A stretch of 7,194 nucleotides of DNA from a bacterium. GTDB taxonomy: Bacteria > Pseudomonadota > Gammaproteobacteria > Burkholderiales > Thiobacteraceae. The stretch covers positions 1 through 7,194 of the forward strand of contig DAIAMA010000057.1 in assembly GCA_027438535.1 (NCBI GenBank), read 5' to 3'. Shown here piece by piece: positions 1-5,954 of this stretch. Within the stretch, counting starts at the first letter, position 1, and the number at the start of each line of letters is the position of its first letter. The translations under genes were made by a program, and so were the position numbers. The notes below the pieces were generated by a model. It made no database searches, had not been told where the DNA came from, and was given only the letters and a program-made list of their open reading frames with translations.

Positions 1-84
1 AATAGTAGCTTTTATCGGCAATAGCGCCAATAAAATTAGCTGGCATGCAACGTGGGATTGTCGCTTGCCACCGGGGCAGGGATA

Positions 85-579
85 ATGCCGCGCATGGAGA
101 AAAAAATACGTATCAGCATTTCCGATCAAAGCCTGGAATTGCTGAATAAGGCCGGGGGCCTGGAAAGGCGCTATGCGATATCAACCGCAGCCAACGGCGT
201 GGGCGAAGCCAACGGCAGCTACTGCACGCCGCGCGGCCGGCATATCGTCCGCGCTAAAATCGGCGCGGGCCAGCCGGAAAATACCGTATTCGTGCGCCGG
301 CGCCCGACGGGCGAAATCTATACGCCGGAACTGGGGGCGCGATTTCCCGAGCGCGATTGGATACTCACGCGTATTCTGTGGCTATCCGGGTGCGAGCCCG
401 GCTTCAATCGGCTGGGCGAGGTGGATACCATGCGCCGTTTTATTTATATCCACGGCAGCCCGGATACGGTGGCGATGGGTGCGCCCGGTTCGCACGGCTG
501 CGTGCGCATGCGCAACGCGGATGTGATGGATTTATTCGAGCGGGTGGCGGCGGGGACGCCGGTGGAGATCGTGGCTTAG
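85..579 (+). CDS. L,D-transpeptidase (YkuD domain), no signal peptide
   Basis: Predicted 164-residue YkuD-family protein. Family members use a catalytic cysteine to make or break meso-DAP cross-links or attach proteins to peptidoglycan. The signature is clear: His123 in YIHG, then S136-H137-G138-C139-V-R141, with Cys139 as the predicted nucleophile. The N-terminal half has the usual strand pattern (IRISISDQSLELL, then the AISTAANGVGEANGS and TPRGRH segments). The chain is short for the family, being essentially the catalytic domain alone, and shows no signal peptide, membrane helix or LysM domain. Start choice is uncertain. ATG 85 has a weak AGG close by, ATG 94 (MEKKIRIS) fits the domain edge best, and an in-frame GTG at 52 adds a tail that does not look like a signal peptide. 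The gene converges on the Tim44-domain gene and shares 4 bp with it. Domain call is confident; substrate and compartment are not known from sequence. Confidence 0.9.
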   Translation: MPRMEKKIRISISDQSLELLNKAGGLERRYAISTAANGVGEANGSYCTPRGRHIVRAKIGAGQPENTVFVRRRPTGEIYTPELGARFPERDWILTRILWLSGCEPGFNRLGEVDTMRRFIYIHGSPDTVAMGAPGSHGCVRMRNADVMDLFERVAAGTPVEIVA

Positions 580-1394
580 GCGGCTTGCTGAATTCCCGCC
601 ACGAACCATGCCGCGTCGCGGTCGTTCGCGGATTTCTGGATATGCCATACTTCATCGAGCGGCTGCGCCGGTGCGCCTTCTTCTTCGCGTAGCGAACCGG
701 TAAAGCGCACGCTCGCCACCACCAGTCCGTCCGCCGTCGCGACATCCAGCATCGCCGCGTTTAATTGCAGCACATCGGTTTTATTCTTGGCGCTGCCGCG
801 CTCTTGCAGTTGCAGCTGAATCTCGGCAAATACCTCGGGTGTGGTGTATTCGCGAATGTCATTCGAATCGGCGCGATCATAGGCTTCCTGCAGGCGAATG
901 AAATGGCCTTTCGCCGCGCGCAGGAACGGTTCGTCCTCGAACCACGCCGGGCGGCCGCTGGCTTGGGCGATCGCCGGCGCCGCGCCGGCCGTCGCGGGCG
1001 GCGGCGCCATCCTGGCTACATTCGTGCCGGCGTATTGCATCGGCGCCGGTGACGGCGTTTGGCGTATTTTTCGCCATAGGAGATAAACCCCTACGGCCAG
1101 CATTGCCAGCAGTAAGATGTCGAAAAACTTGATGCCGTCGAAGCCATGTCCCATGAAGAGCGAGGCGAGCAAGCCGCCCGCCGCCAAGCCGGCCAGCGGT
1201 CCCAGCCAAGACCGGCCGCCCGCCGGGGCGGCGATGGGAGGCGGGCTGGCGGGACGGGGGGCGGCCGGTTGCGTGATTTGCTCGCGCTGTTTGCCGAAGC
1301 TTTTGCCGCCGCCGAAGCGCTTGGCATGGGCGTCGGTGCCGAATGCGCCGGCGCCAACCAACAGCGCAAGGGCAAATATCAAATATGTCTTCAT
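576..1394 (-). CDS. Tim44-like domain protein, exported or membrane-anchored
   Basis: Predicted 272-residue protein. Residues 1-24 form a signal peptide (MKTYLIFALALLVGAGAF, then DAHA before Lys25). A Pro/Ala-rich low-complexity stretch follows (about 40-60), then a Gly-rich hydrophobic segment (64-81), a likely membrane helix (91-107, DILLLAMLAVGVYLLW) followed by a basic RKIRQ stop, a second Pro/Ala-rich linker (115-148), and a C-terminal Tim44-like domain (about 150-270, from WFEDEPFLRAAKGHFIRLQEAYDRAD to AAWFVAGIQQA). In mitochondria Tim44 anchors Hsp70 at the import pore. The role of bacterial versions is not established, and the domain is a fold that can bind hydrophobic ligands or proteins. 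The reading frame stays open further upstream, but the signal peptide and a GGAG six bases before this ATG fix the start. The Tim44 domain probably lies outside or inside depending on helix topology, which I cannot settle. Confidence 0.87.
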   Translation of the reverse strand: MKTYLIFALALLVGAGAFGTDAHAKRFGGGKSFGKQREQITQPAAPRPASPPPIAAPAGGRSWLGPLAGLAAGGLLASLFMGHGFDGIKFFDILLLAMLAVGVYLLWRKIRQTPSPAPMQYAGTNVARMAPPPATAGAAPAIAQASGRPAWFEDEPFLRAAKGHFIRLQEAYDRADSNDIREYTTPEVFAEIQLQLQERGSAKNKTDVLQLNAAMLDVATADGLVVASVRFTGSLREEEGAPAQPLDEVWHIQKSANDRDAAWFVAGIQQAA

Positions 1395-1400
1395 ATAAAG

Positions 1401-1404
1401 CTCC
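1401..1404 (-). promoter_or_regulatory. Ribosome binding site of the Tim44-domain gene
   Basis: On the minus strand, GGAG lies six bases before the ATG at 1394-1392. This supports the signal-peptide start over the in-frame upstream ATG codons near 1574 and 1535. Confidence 0.65.
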
Positions 1405-1459
1405 GGTGAATAAGGCCGATATAGATGCCTAATGTAACAGATTCCAGGGTGGCGCCGGC

Positions 1460-1478
1460 GTTGCCGCCGCAACTTTTT
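1460..1478 (+). terminator. Terminator-like hairpin ahead of the kinase gene
   Basis: GTTGC (1460-1464) pairs perfectly with GCAAC (1469-1473) across a CGCC loop and is followed by TTTTT (1474-1478), 13 bp before the kinase ATG. The order stem, loop, T-run is that of a small intrinsic terminator on the plus strand. The stem is only 5 bp, so it could equally be a weak leader structure or chance. It could stop plus-strand read-through from the transpeptidase gene or attenuate the kinase transcript. Confidence 0.3.
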
Positions 1479-1491
1479 AACGGTAAAGACT

Positions 1492-3975
1492 ATGCTAGCA
1501 AGCGCGAACCCCTCGGCTCGATCCGCCGGCGCCATCGGGCGCTTCCGGATTATTCGGCTGCTGGGCAAAGGCAATCAAAGCGAAGTGTATTTGGCGCACG
1601 ATCCGCATCTGGAGCGCGAGGTCGCGATCAAGACCCTGCATTTCGCCTCGCCCGCCGAACGCGCGGCGAACATGGAAAGCTTGCTGACCGAGGCGCGCAC
1701 GGTCAGCCGCCTGCAACATCCCAATATCGTTACCCTATACGATGCCGGCGAACACGAGGGCGAACCGTATTTAGTATTCGAATTCGTCGACGGCCAAACG
1801 CTGGCGCAGATGCTGCAAGCGGAAGGCCCGGTTCCTCCCGCGCGCGCGGCGGAATTGGCGATGCAGATTCTGGATGCGATCGGCTATGCGCATGCGCAAG
1901 GCATCGTGCATCGCGATCTTAAGCCTTCCAACGTCTTGCTCGGCGCCAATGGCATAGCGCGGGTGATGGATTTCGGCGTCGCCGGGCGCATCGATAATCA
2001 AGGCGCGAAAAGCGGTTATCTGATGGGCACGCCCGCGTACATGGCGCCCGAATATATCGCCCATGAAGACTTTGGCCCCCAATCGGATTTATTTTCATTC
2101 GGCATGATGCTGTATGAGCTGCTCACCGGCCGCCATGCCGTGCGCGGCAAGGATGTGCAGGAAGTGATGCAGCGTATCGTTACCGACCCGATCGCCCCGC
2201 CCTCGAAACATAACGACGGCATCGATGAGAAGCTCGACGATCTGTTGCTGAAAGCGCTAAAGAAAGATCCCGCCGAGCGCTTCGACGATGCTTGGCAAAT
2301 GAAACATGCCTTTGAATTCTATCTTGCGCCAGAGGCGCCCGAACTCGCCAAAACCGGCGGCGATGCCAAGCAGAGCACATTGGATTTTCTGCTGCGCCGT
2401 ATGCGGCTCAAGAGCGATTTTCCGGCCTTGTCGGAAGCGGTCACCGCGATCAACCGCATTGCCGCTTCGGACAAGGAGAGCGTCAGTAAACTTTCCAACA
2501 CCATCCTTAAAGATTTTGCGCTCACCAATAAATTATTGAAGCTGGTCAATGCCGCGGTTTACACCCATGTCGGAGGCGGTTCGATCAGCACGATTTCGCG
2601 CGCGGTGGTGATCCTCGGCTTCGATGCCGTGCGTTCTATCGCCTTGACCTTGATGCTGTTCGATAATTTGCAAAATAAAGGCCATGCCCAGCAGCTCAAG
2701 GAGGAATTCGTCAAGGTGCTGTATGCCGCCATGCTGGCGCGCGAAATGGCGGCGAAAATTCAAGTGAAGGATGCCGAGGAAGCGTTTATTTGCGCCATGT
2801 TTCATAATCTCGGACGCATGCTTTCCATGTTTTATTTTCCGCAAGAGACGGAAGCGATCAAGAAGCTGATTCAAGCTAAGGGATTCAGCGAAATCAAGGC
2901 GTCGACGCAAGTGCTGGGCTTGTCGTTCGAAGAGCTCGGAATCGGTATCGCCAAGAGTTGGGGTTTCCCGGACCAGATCGTGCTGAGCATGAGGAAACTG
3001 CCGGAAGAAAAAATAAAGAAAAGCGCGAACAATAGCGATAAGTTGCGTGTGCTGGCGGGCTTTTCCAATACCCTGTGCGAGATTATCACCAGTACGCCGG
3101 AAGCCGATCGCGGCAAGGCGTTGGCTAAGCTTATGGCGCGTTTCGGCGATAACCTGGCGGTGACGGAGAAGCAGCTGGCCGTGCTGATGGCGAAGTCCTT
3201 GCAAGATATTGCCCAATTCGCCGCGGCGGTAAATGTGAACCTCAAGCAGACGCAGTTCGCGCAGCAAGCGTCGAAATGGGCGGGCATGGGCGAGCGGCCG
3301 GCGCTGGCGCCGCCGGCAAAACTATCCGTACCGGCATCCGAAACGGATAGCGCGTCCGATACGCACACGGCGCTCGCGGCGACGGTCTTGCACGAACACG
3401 CGCCGGTGCGCGATGTGGTACTGAGCGAGGACGGCGGTAAGCCGCAACCGAGCACCGAGGAAATTCAATCCATTCTCACGGCGGGCCTGAAGGACATCAG
3501 CAATTCCTTCATCGACGACAATATCTCGGTGAACGACATCCTGCGCATGATCCTGGAGACCATGTACACCGGCATGGGCTTTAGCCATGTGCTGTTTTGC
3601 ATTAAAGACGCGCGCCATAATGCCATGTGCGGCAAATTCGGCTTTGGAGAGGGCGTGCAAGACCTGCTCAAGGCGTTCCATTTTTCCATGGCGGAACAAG
3701 CGGACGTGTTTCATGTCGCGCTAAAGAACAATGCGGATATTTTGATCACCAATATAGACGACACCAATATCGCCACGCGGATACCGCATTGGTACCGGCA
3801 AAATGTCGCGGCGCGCACCTTCGTGATATTTCCGGTCACGGTCAAAGGCAAGGCCATCGCGCTGATCTACGCCGACCGACCCAAGCCTGGCGAGATCGCG
3901 ATACCCGAGCAGGAGTTGTCCTTGCTTAAAGCGCTGCGCAACCAGGCGGTGCTGGCCATCAAACAAACATTGTAG
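1492..3975 (+). CDS. Ser/Thr protein kinase-HDOD-GAF fusion protein
   Basis: Predicted 827-residue cytoplasmic signalling protein with no membrane helix. The kinase domain (about 17-275) is of the PknB/Hanks type. It has a glycine loop GKGNQSEV (25-32), Lys47 in VAIK, helix-C Glu67, the catalytic loop HRDLKPSN (140-147, Asp142), D160-F-G, A185-P-E and Asp199. These residues suggest an active kinase that phosphorylates Ser/Thr on unknown targets. Next comes an HDOD domain (about 295-505). Its HD position reads FHNLGR (H438-N439), so metal-dependent phosphohydrolase activity is unlikely. A helical stretch (510-595) and a Pro/Ala/Ser-rich linker (600-650) lead to a GAF domain (about 665-825, ending LLKALRNQAVLAIKQ), which typically binds small ligands such as cyclic nucleotides. 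The gene stands alone, divergent from the Tim44 gene and 114 bp before the exporter operon. ATG 1492 is the first in-frame start and begins just before the kinase fold. Confidence 0.93.
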   Translation: MLASANPSARSAGAIGRFRIIRLLGKGNQSEVYLAHDPHLEREVAIKTLHFASPAERAANMESLLTEARTVSRLQHPNIVTLYDAGEHEGEPYLVFEFVDGQTLAQMLQAEGPVPPARAAELAMQILDAIGYAHAQGIVHRDLKPSNVLLGANGIARVMDFGVAGRIDNQGAKSGYLMGTPAYMAPEYIAHEDFGPQSDLFSFGMMLYELLTGRHAVRGKDVQEVMQRIVTDPIAPPSKHNDGIDEKLDDLLLKALKKDPAERFDDAWQMKHAFEFYLAPEAPELAKTGGDAKQSTLDFLLRRMRLKSDFPALSEAVTAINRIAASDKESVSKLSNTILKDFALTNKLLKLVNAAVYTHVGGGSISTISRAVVILGFDAVRSIALTLMLFDNLQNKGHAQQLKEEFVKVLYAAMLAREMAAKIQVKDAEEAFICAMFHNLGRMLSMFYFPQETEAIKKLIQAKGFSEIKASTQVLGLSFEELGIGIAKSWGFPDQIVLSMRKLPEEKIKKSANNSDKLRVLAGFSNTLCEIITSTPEADRGKALAKLMARFGDNLAVTEKQLAVLMAKSLQDIAQFAAAVNVNLKQTQFAQQASKWAGMGERPALAPPAKLSVPASETDSASDTHTALAATVLHEHAPVRDVVLSEDGGKPQPSTEEIQSILTAGLKDISNSFIDDNISVNDILRMILETMYTGMGFSHVLFCIKDARHNAMCGKFGFGEGVQDLLKAFHFSMAEQADVFHVALKNNADILITNIDDTNIATRIPHWYRQNVAARTFVIFPVTVKGKAIALIYADRPKPGEIAIPEQELSLLKALRNQAVLAIKQTL

Positions 3976-4028
3976 CGGCGGCGTGTTGCATGGGCGCCGT
4001 GATCGAGGCGCACATGGCGCATCTATCC

Positions 4029-4057
4029 TGGCCAGTGCGCTTAGCGGCGCTTATAAT
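4029..4057 (+). promoter_or_regulatory. Sigma70-type promoter of the exporter operon
   Basis: A perfect -10 box TATAAT (4052-4057) lies 17 bp after TGGCCA (4029-4034), which matches 4 of 6 bases of TTGACA. Transcription would start near 4064 and give a leader of about 25 nt before the adaptor ATG at 4090. The position, in the only spacer upstream of the three-gene operon, supports the call. The -35 box sits inside the palindrome CTGGCCAG (4028-4035), and the spacer carries a 7-bp direct repeat, so a regulator may bind here. Confidence 0.6.
4037..4053 (+). repeat. 7-bp direct repeat between -35 and -10
   Basis: GCGCTTA occurs at 4037-4043 and again at 4047-4053. The copies are 10 bp apart, about one helical turn, and the second runs into the -10 box. 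A protein binding both copies would sit on one face of the helix and cover the promoter. That is only an inference, since a short repeat can arise by chance. Confidence 0.4.
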
Positions 4058-4089
4058 GACCCGCTGGTTCACCCTTCGCGCCATTTCTC

Positions 4090-5031
4090 ATGCGTTTTTA
4101 TCCACCGTTGATTTTAGTATGCTTGCTCGCGGCGTGCGCGCCGCAGGGGAAGCCGGAATTGCACGGCTATGCCGAGGGCGAATTCGTGCGCGTGGCGTCG
4201 CCGTTCGCCGGCCAGTTGACCGTGCTCGCGGCGCGGCGCGGGCTGACGGTGCAGGCGGGCGCGCCCTTGTTCGCCCTGGAGCAAGAAAGCGAAAAAGCGG
4301 CGCGCATGGAAGCGGAACAGCGGCTCCGCGGCAGCGCGGCACACCTCGACGATTTACAGAAAGGCCGGCGTCCGGATGAGGTTGCGGCGGTGGCGGCGCA
4401 ATGGACGCAAGCGCAGGCCGCATTGCATTTATCCGGAGCGCAATGGCAGCGCGACGAGGAACTGTTCGCGGGCCATTTCATCTCGCGCGAGCGCTTGGAT
4501 CAATCGCGCGCCGCACGCGACCGCGATCGCGCGCGGGTCGCGGAGCTGGCAGCGCAATTGCGCGTGGCGCGGCAAGGCGCGCGCCAGGACGAGATCGACG
4601 CGGCGCGTGCCGAGATGAAGGCGGCGCAGGCGGCGGTGGCGCAAGCGCAGTGGCGGCTCGATCAAAAATCGGTCAAAGCGCCGGTCACGGGTCTGGTGCA
4701 CGATACCTTGTATGTGACAGGCGAATGGGTGCCGGCCGGCAGCCCCGTGGTGTCGCTGTTACCGCCGGCCAATATTAAATTGCGTTTTTTTATCCCCGAG
4801 CCCTTGCTCGCGACAATCAAAACCGGCCAGCGCATTCAAGTCAGCTGCGACGGCTGCCCTAAGCTAAGCGCCAATGTGAGCTACGTGTCTTCCCAGGCGG
4901 AGTACACGCCGCCGGTAATTTACAGCAATGAAGCGCGCGCCAAGCTCATGTATCTCGCCGAAGCGCGGCTCGCGCCTGAAGACGCGGTAAAGCTGCATCC
5001 TGGGCAACCGGTCGATATTTTCTTGCCATGA
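4090..5031 (+). CDS. HlyD/YbhG-type periplasmic adaptor lipoprotein of an ABC exporter
   Basis: Predicted 313-residue membrane fusion protein. The N-terminus is a lipoprotein signal with lipobox L13-A-A-C16, so mature Cys16 should be lipidated. The fold order fits the family. The first half of the barrel-sandwich (lipoyl-like) domain is about 33-65 (VASPFAGQLTVLAARRG...). A long Ala/Gln/Arg-rich helical hairpin (about 66-190) should form the coiled coil that reaches the outer-membrane channel. The second lipoyl half is about 192-225 (SVKAPVTGLVHDTLYVTGEWV), and a beta-barrel domain (226-312) holds a CDGC pair and the family-like AEYTPPVIYSNEARAKLMYL segment. It should link the inner-membrane ABC pump to a TolC-like channel encoded elsewhere. 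The start codon has no visible Shine-Dalgarno. Its stop overlaps the ATPase start as ATGA, indicating one operon with translational coupling. Related to YbhG and YhiI; the exported substrate is unknown. Confidence 0.92.
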   Translation: MRFYPPLILVCLLAACAPQGKPELHGYAEGEFVRVASPFAGQLTVLAARRGLTVQAGAPLFALEQESEKAARMEAEQRLRGSAAHLDDLQKGRRPDEVAAVAAQWTQAQAALHLSGAQWQRDEELFAGHFISRERLDQSRAARDRDRARVAELAAQLRVARQGARQDEIDAARAEMKAAQAAVAQAQWRLDQKSVKAPVTGLVHDTLYVTGEWVPAGSPVVSLLPPANIKLRFFIPEPLLATIKTGQRIQVSCDGCPKLSANVSYVSSQAEYTPPVIYSNEARAKLMYLAEARLAPEDAVKLHPGQPVDIFLP

Positions 5032-5954
5032 ACGGCGCGGTGGCCATCGACGTGCGCGGACTTTCCAAAGCGTTCGATGGCAAGCGCGTGGTGCAGAATC
5101 TCACCTTGACGGTGGCGCGCGGCGAAATTTTCGGCTTTCTCGGCCCCAATGGCAGCGGCAAAACCACGTCCATTCGCATGCTGTGCGGGCTGTTGATCCC
5201 GGACGCGGGCGAAGGGCGCTGTCTCGGTTACGATGTGATCCGCGAGACCGTGCAAATCAAGCGCGAAGTCGGTTACATGACGCAACGCTTCTCGCTCTAC
5301 GAAGATCTCTCGGTGCGCGAGAACTTGGATTTCGTGGCACGCATCTACGGCGTGCCGAATCGCACGCGCGTGGTGGACGCCGCGATCGAACGCCTGGGGC
5401 TGGCGCGGCGCCGTGAACAATTGGCGGGCACGCTCTCCGGCGGCTGGAAGCAGCGCTTGGCCTTGGCCGCTACCACGCTGCACAATCCCAAGCTGCTGCT
5501 GCTCGACGAGCCCACCGCGGGCGTCGATCCCAAAGCGCGGCGCGATTTCTGGCTCGCCATTCATCAACTCGCCGCCGATGGCATCACCGTGCTGGTATCG
5601 ACCCACTACATGGACGAGGCCGAGCGCTGCCATCGTCTCGCTTATCTTTCCTTCGGCCAGATTCTGACCCAGGGCACGCCGAGCCAAGTGGCGGCGAGTT
5701 CCGGCTTAAGCACCTGGGTGGTGGCGGGGGCGGATTTGATGCAGTTGGCCGAGGCTTTGCAACGTTTGCCGGGCATAGCGCAAGTGGTGCCTTTCGGCGA
5801 TGCGCTGCATGTTTCCGGCACCGATGCGGCGCAACTCGCGACCGCGCTGGCGCTGTATCAAACGCGTGCCGACCTGACTTGGACCCAAACGCAGCCCGGA
5901 TTGGAAGACGTGTTCATTCAACTTGTGACCGAGGCCGGGGAGGGCAAGGCGTGA
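5028..5954 (+). CDS. ABC exporter ATP-binding protein (YbhF/CcmA-like)
   Basis: Predicted 308-residue nucleotide-binding subunit that powers the exporter from the cytoplasmic side. All core motifs are intact: Walker A GPNGSGKTT (39-47), Q-loop Gln86 in YMTQRFSLYEDL, signature LSGGWKQRLAL (136-146), Walker B LLLLDEPTAG with Asp160/Glu161, a D-loop around 164-168 (GVDPK), and H-loop His193 in STHYMDEAE. The LSGGWKQ form and YMTQRFSLYEDL are typical of the drug/antibiotic and YbhF-like exporter ATPases. A C-terminal extension (about 220-300) ends in the family-like GLEDVFIQL. Unlike E. coli YbhF and RbbA, which carry two ATPase domains, this protein has only one, so it should work as a homodimer. 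It starts within the adaptor's stop codon (ATGA) with no clear ribosome binding site, and overlaps the permease start as GTGA. Confidence 0.95.
   Translation: MNGAVAIDVRGLSKAFDGKRVVQNLTLTVARGEIFGFLGPNGSGKTTSIRMLCGLLIPDAGEGRCLGYDVIRETVQIKREVGYMTQRFSLYEDLSVRENLDFVARIYGVPNRTRVVDAAIERLGLARRREQLAGTLSGGWKQRLALAATTLHNPKLLLLDEPTAGVDPKARRDFWLAIHQLAADGITVLVSTHYMDEAERCHRLAYLSFGQILTQGTPSQVAASSGLSTWVVAGADLMQLAEALQRLPGIAQVVPFGDALHVSGTDAAQLATALALYQTRADLTWTQTQPGLEDVFIQLVTEAGEGKA
5939..5943 (+). promoter_or_regulatory. Ribosome binding site of the permease (GTG start)
   Basis: GGAGG lies inside the end of the ATPase gene, seven bases before GTG 5951. It decides the permease start. The same frame is open further upstream to an ATG at 5879, but that would give a long overlap and a non-family, Arg-rich N-terminus. 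Confidence 0.75.

Larger units (their letters stand above)
1395..1491. other. Divergent intergenic spacer
   Basis: This 97-bp spacer separates the start codons of the Tim44-domain gene (left) and the kinase gene (right), so promoters for both should lie in or near it. I could not find a convincing -35/-10 pair on either strand. On the minus strand a TATAT-like element sits around 1420, but no good -35 is placed with it. The right half is GC-rich and holds the hairpin listed separately. The kinase start lacks a clear Shine-Dalgarno; only GGTAAAG occurs before it. Confidence 0.6.

Noticed and set aside
31..36. TAAAAT as a -10 box for the transpeptidase gene
   Set aside because: It matches 5 of 6 bases of TATAAT, but no acceptable -35 box lies 16-18 bp upstream in the AT-rich edge sequence, so I do not call a promoter.
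1..46. A minus-strand ATG at 46-44 with an open frame to the left edge (MPANFIGAIADKSYY)
   Set aside because: Only 15 codons are visible, there is no Shine-Dalgarno before the ATG, and the stretch is AT-rich like a spacer. It could be the start of a divergent gene, but the window cannot settle it.
1484..1489. TTGCCG (1461-1466) with TAAAGA (1484-1489) as a kinase promoter
   Set aside because: The -10 matches only 3 of 6 bases, and transcription would begin at or past the kinase ATG.
2533..3267. A 244-codon open frame on the minus strand inside the kinase gene
   Set aside because: It is antisense to the well-supported HDOD region, is rich in His, Arg, Gln and Leu as expected for a codon-bias shadow, and shows no recognisable domain.
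3979..3999. CGGCG and CGCCG inverted repeat after the kinase stop as a terminator
   Set aside because: The stem is 5 bp with an 11-nt loop and there is no T run after it, so it does not meet the pattern of an intrinsic terminator.
4920..5687. A 255-codon minus-strand frame across the adaptor end and the ATPase
   Set aside because: It lies antisense to intact Walker A, signature and Walker B coding sequence and has no family-like motifs.
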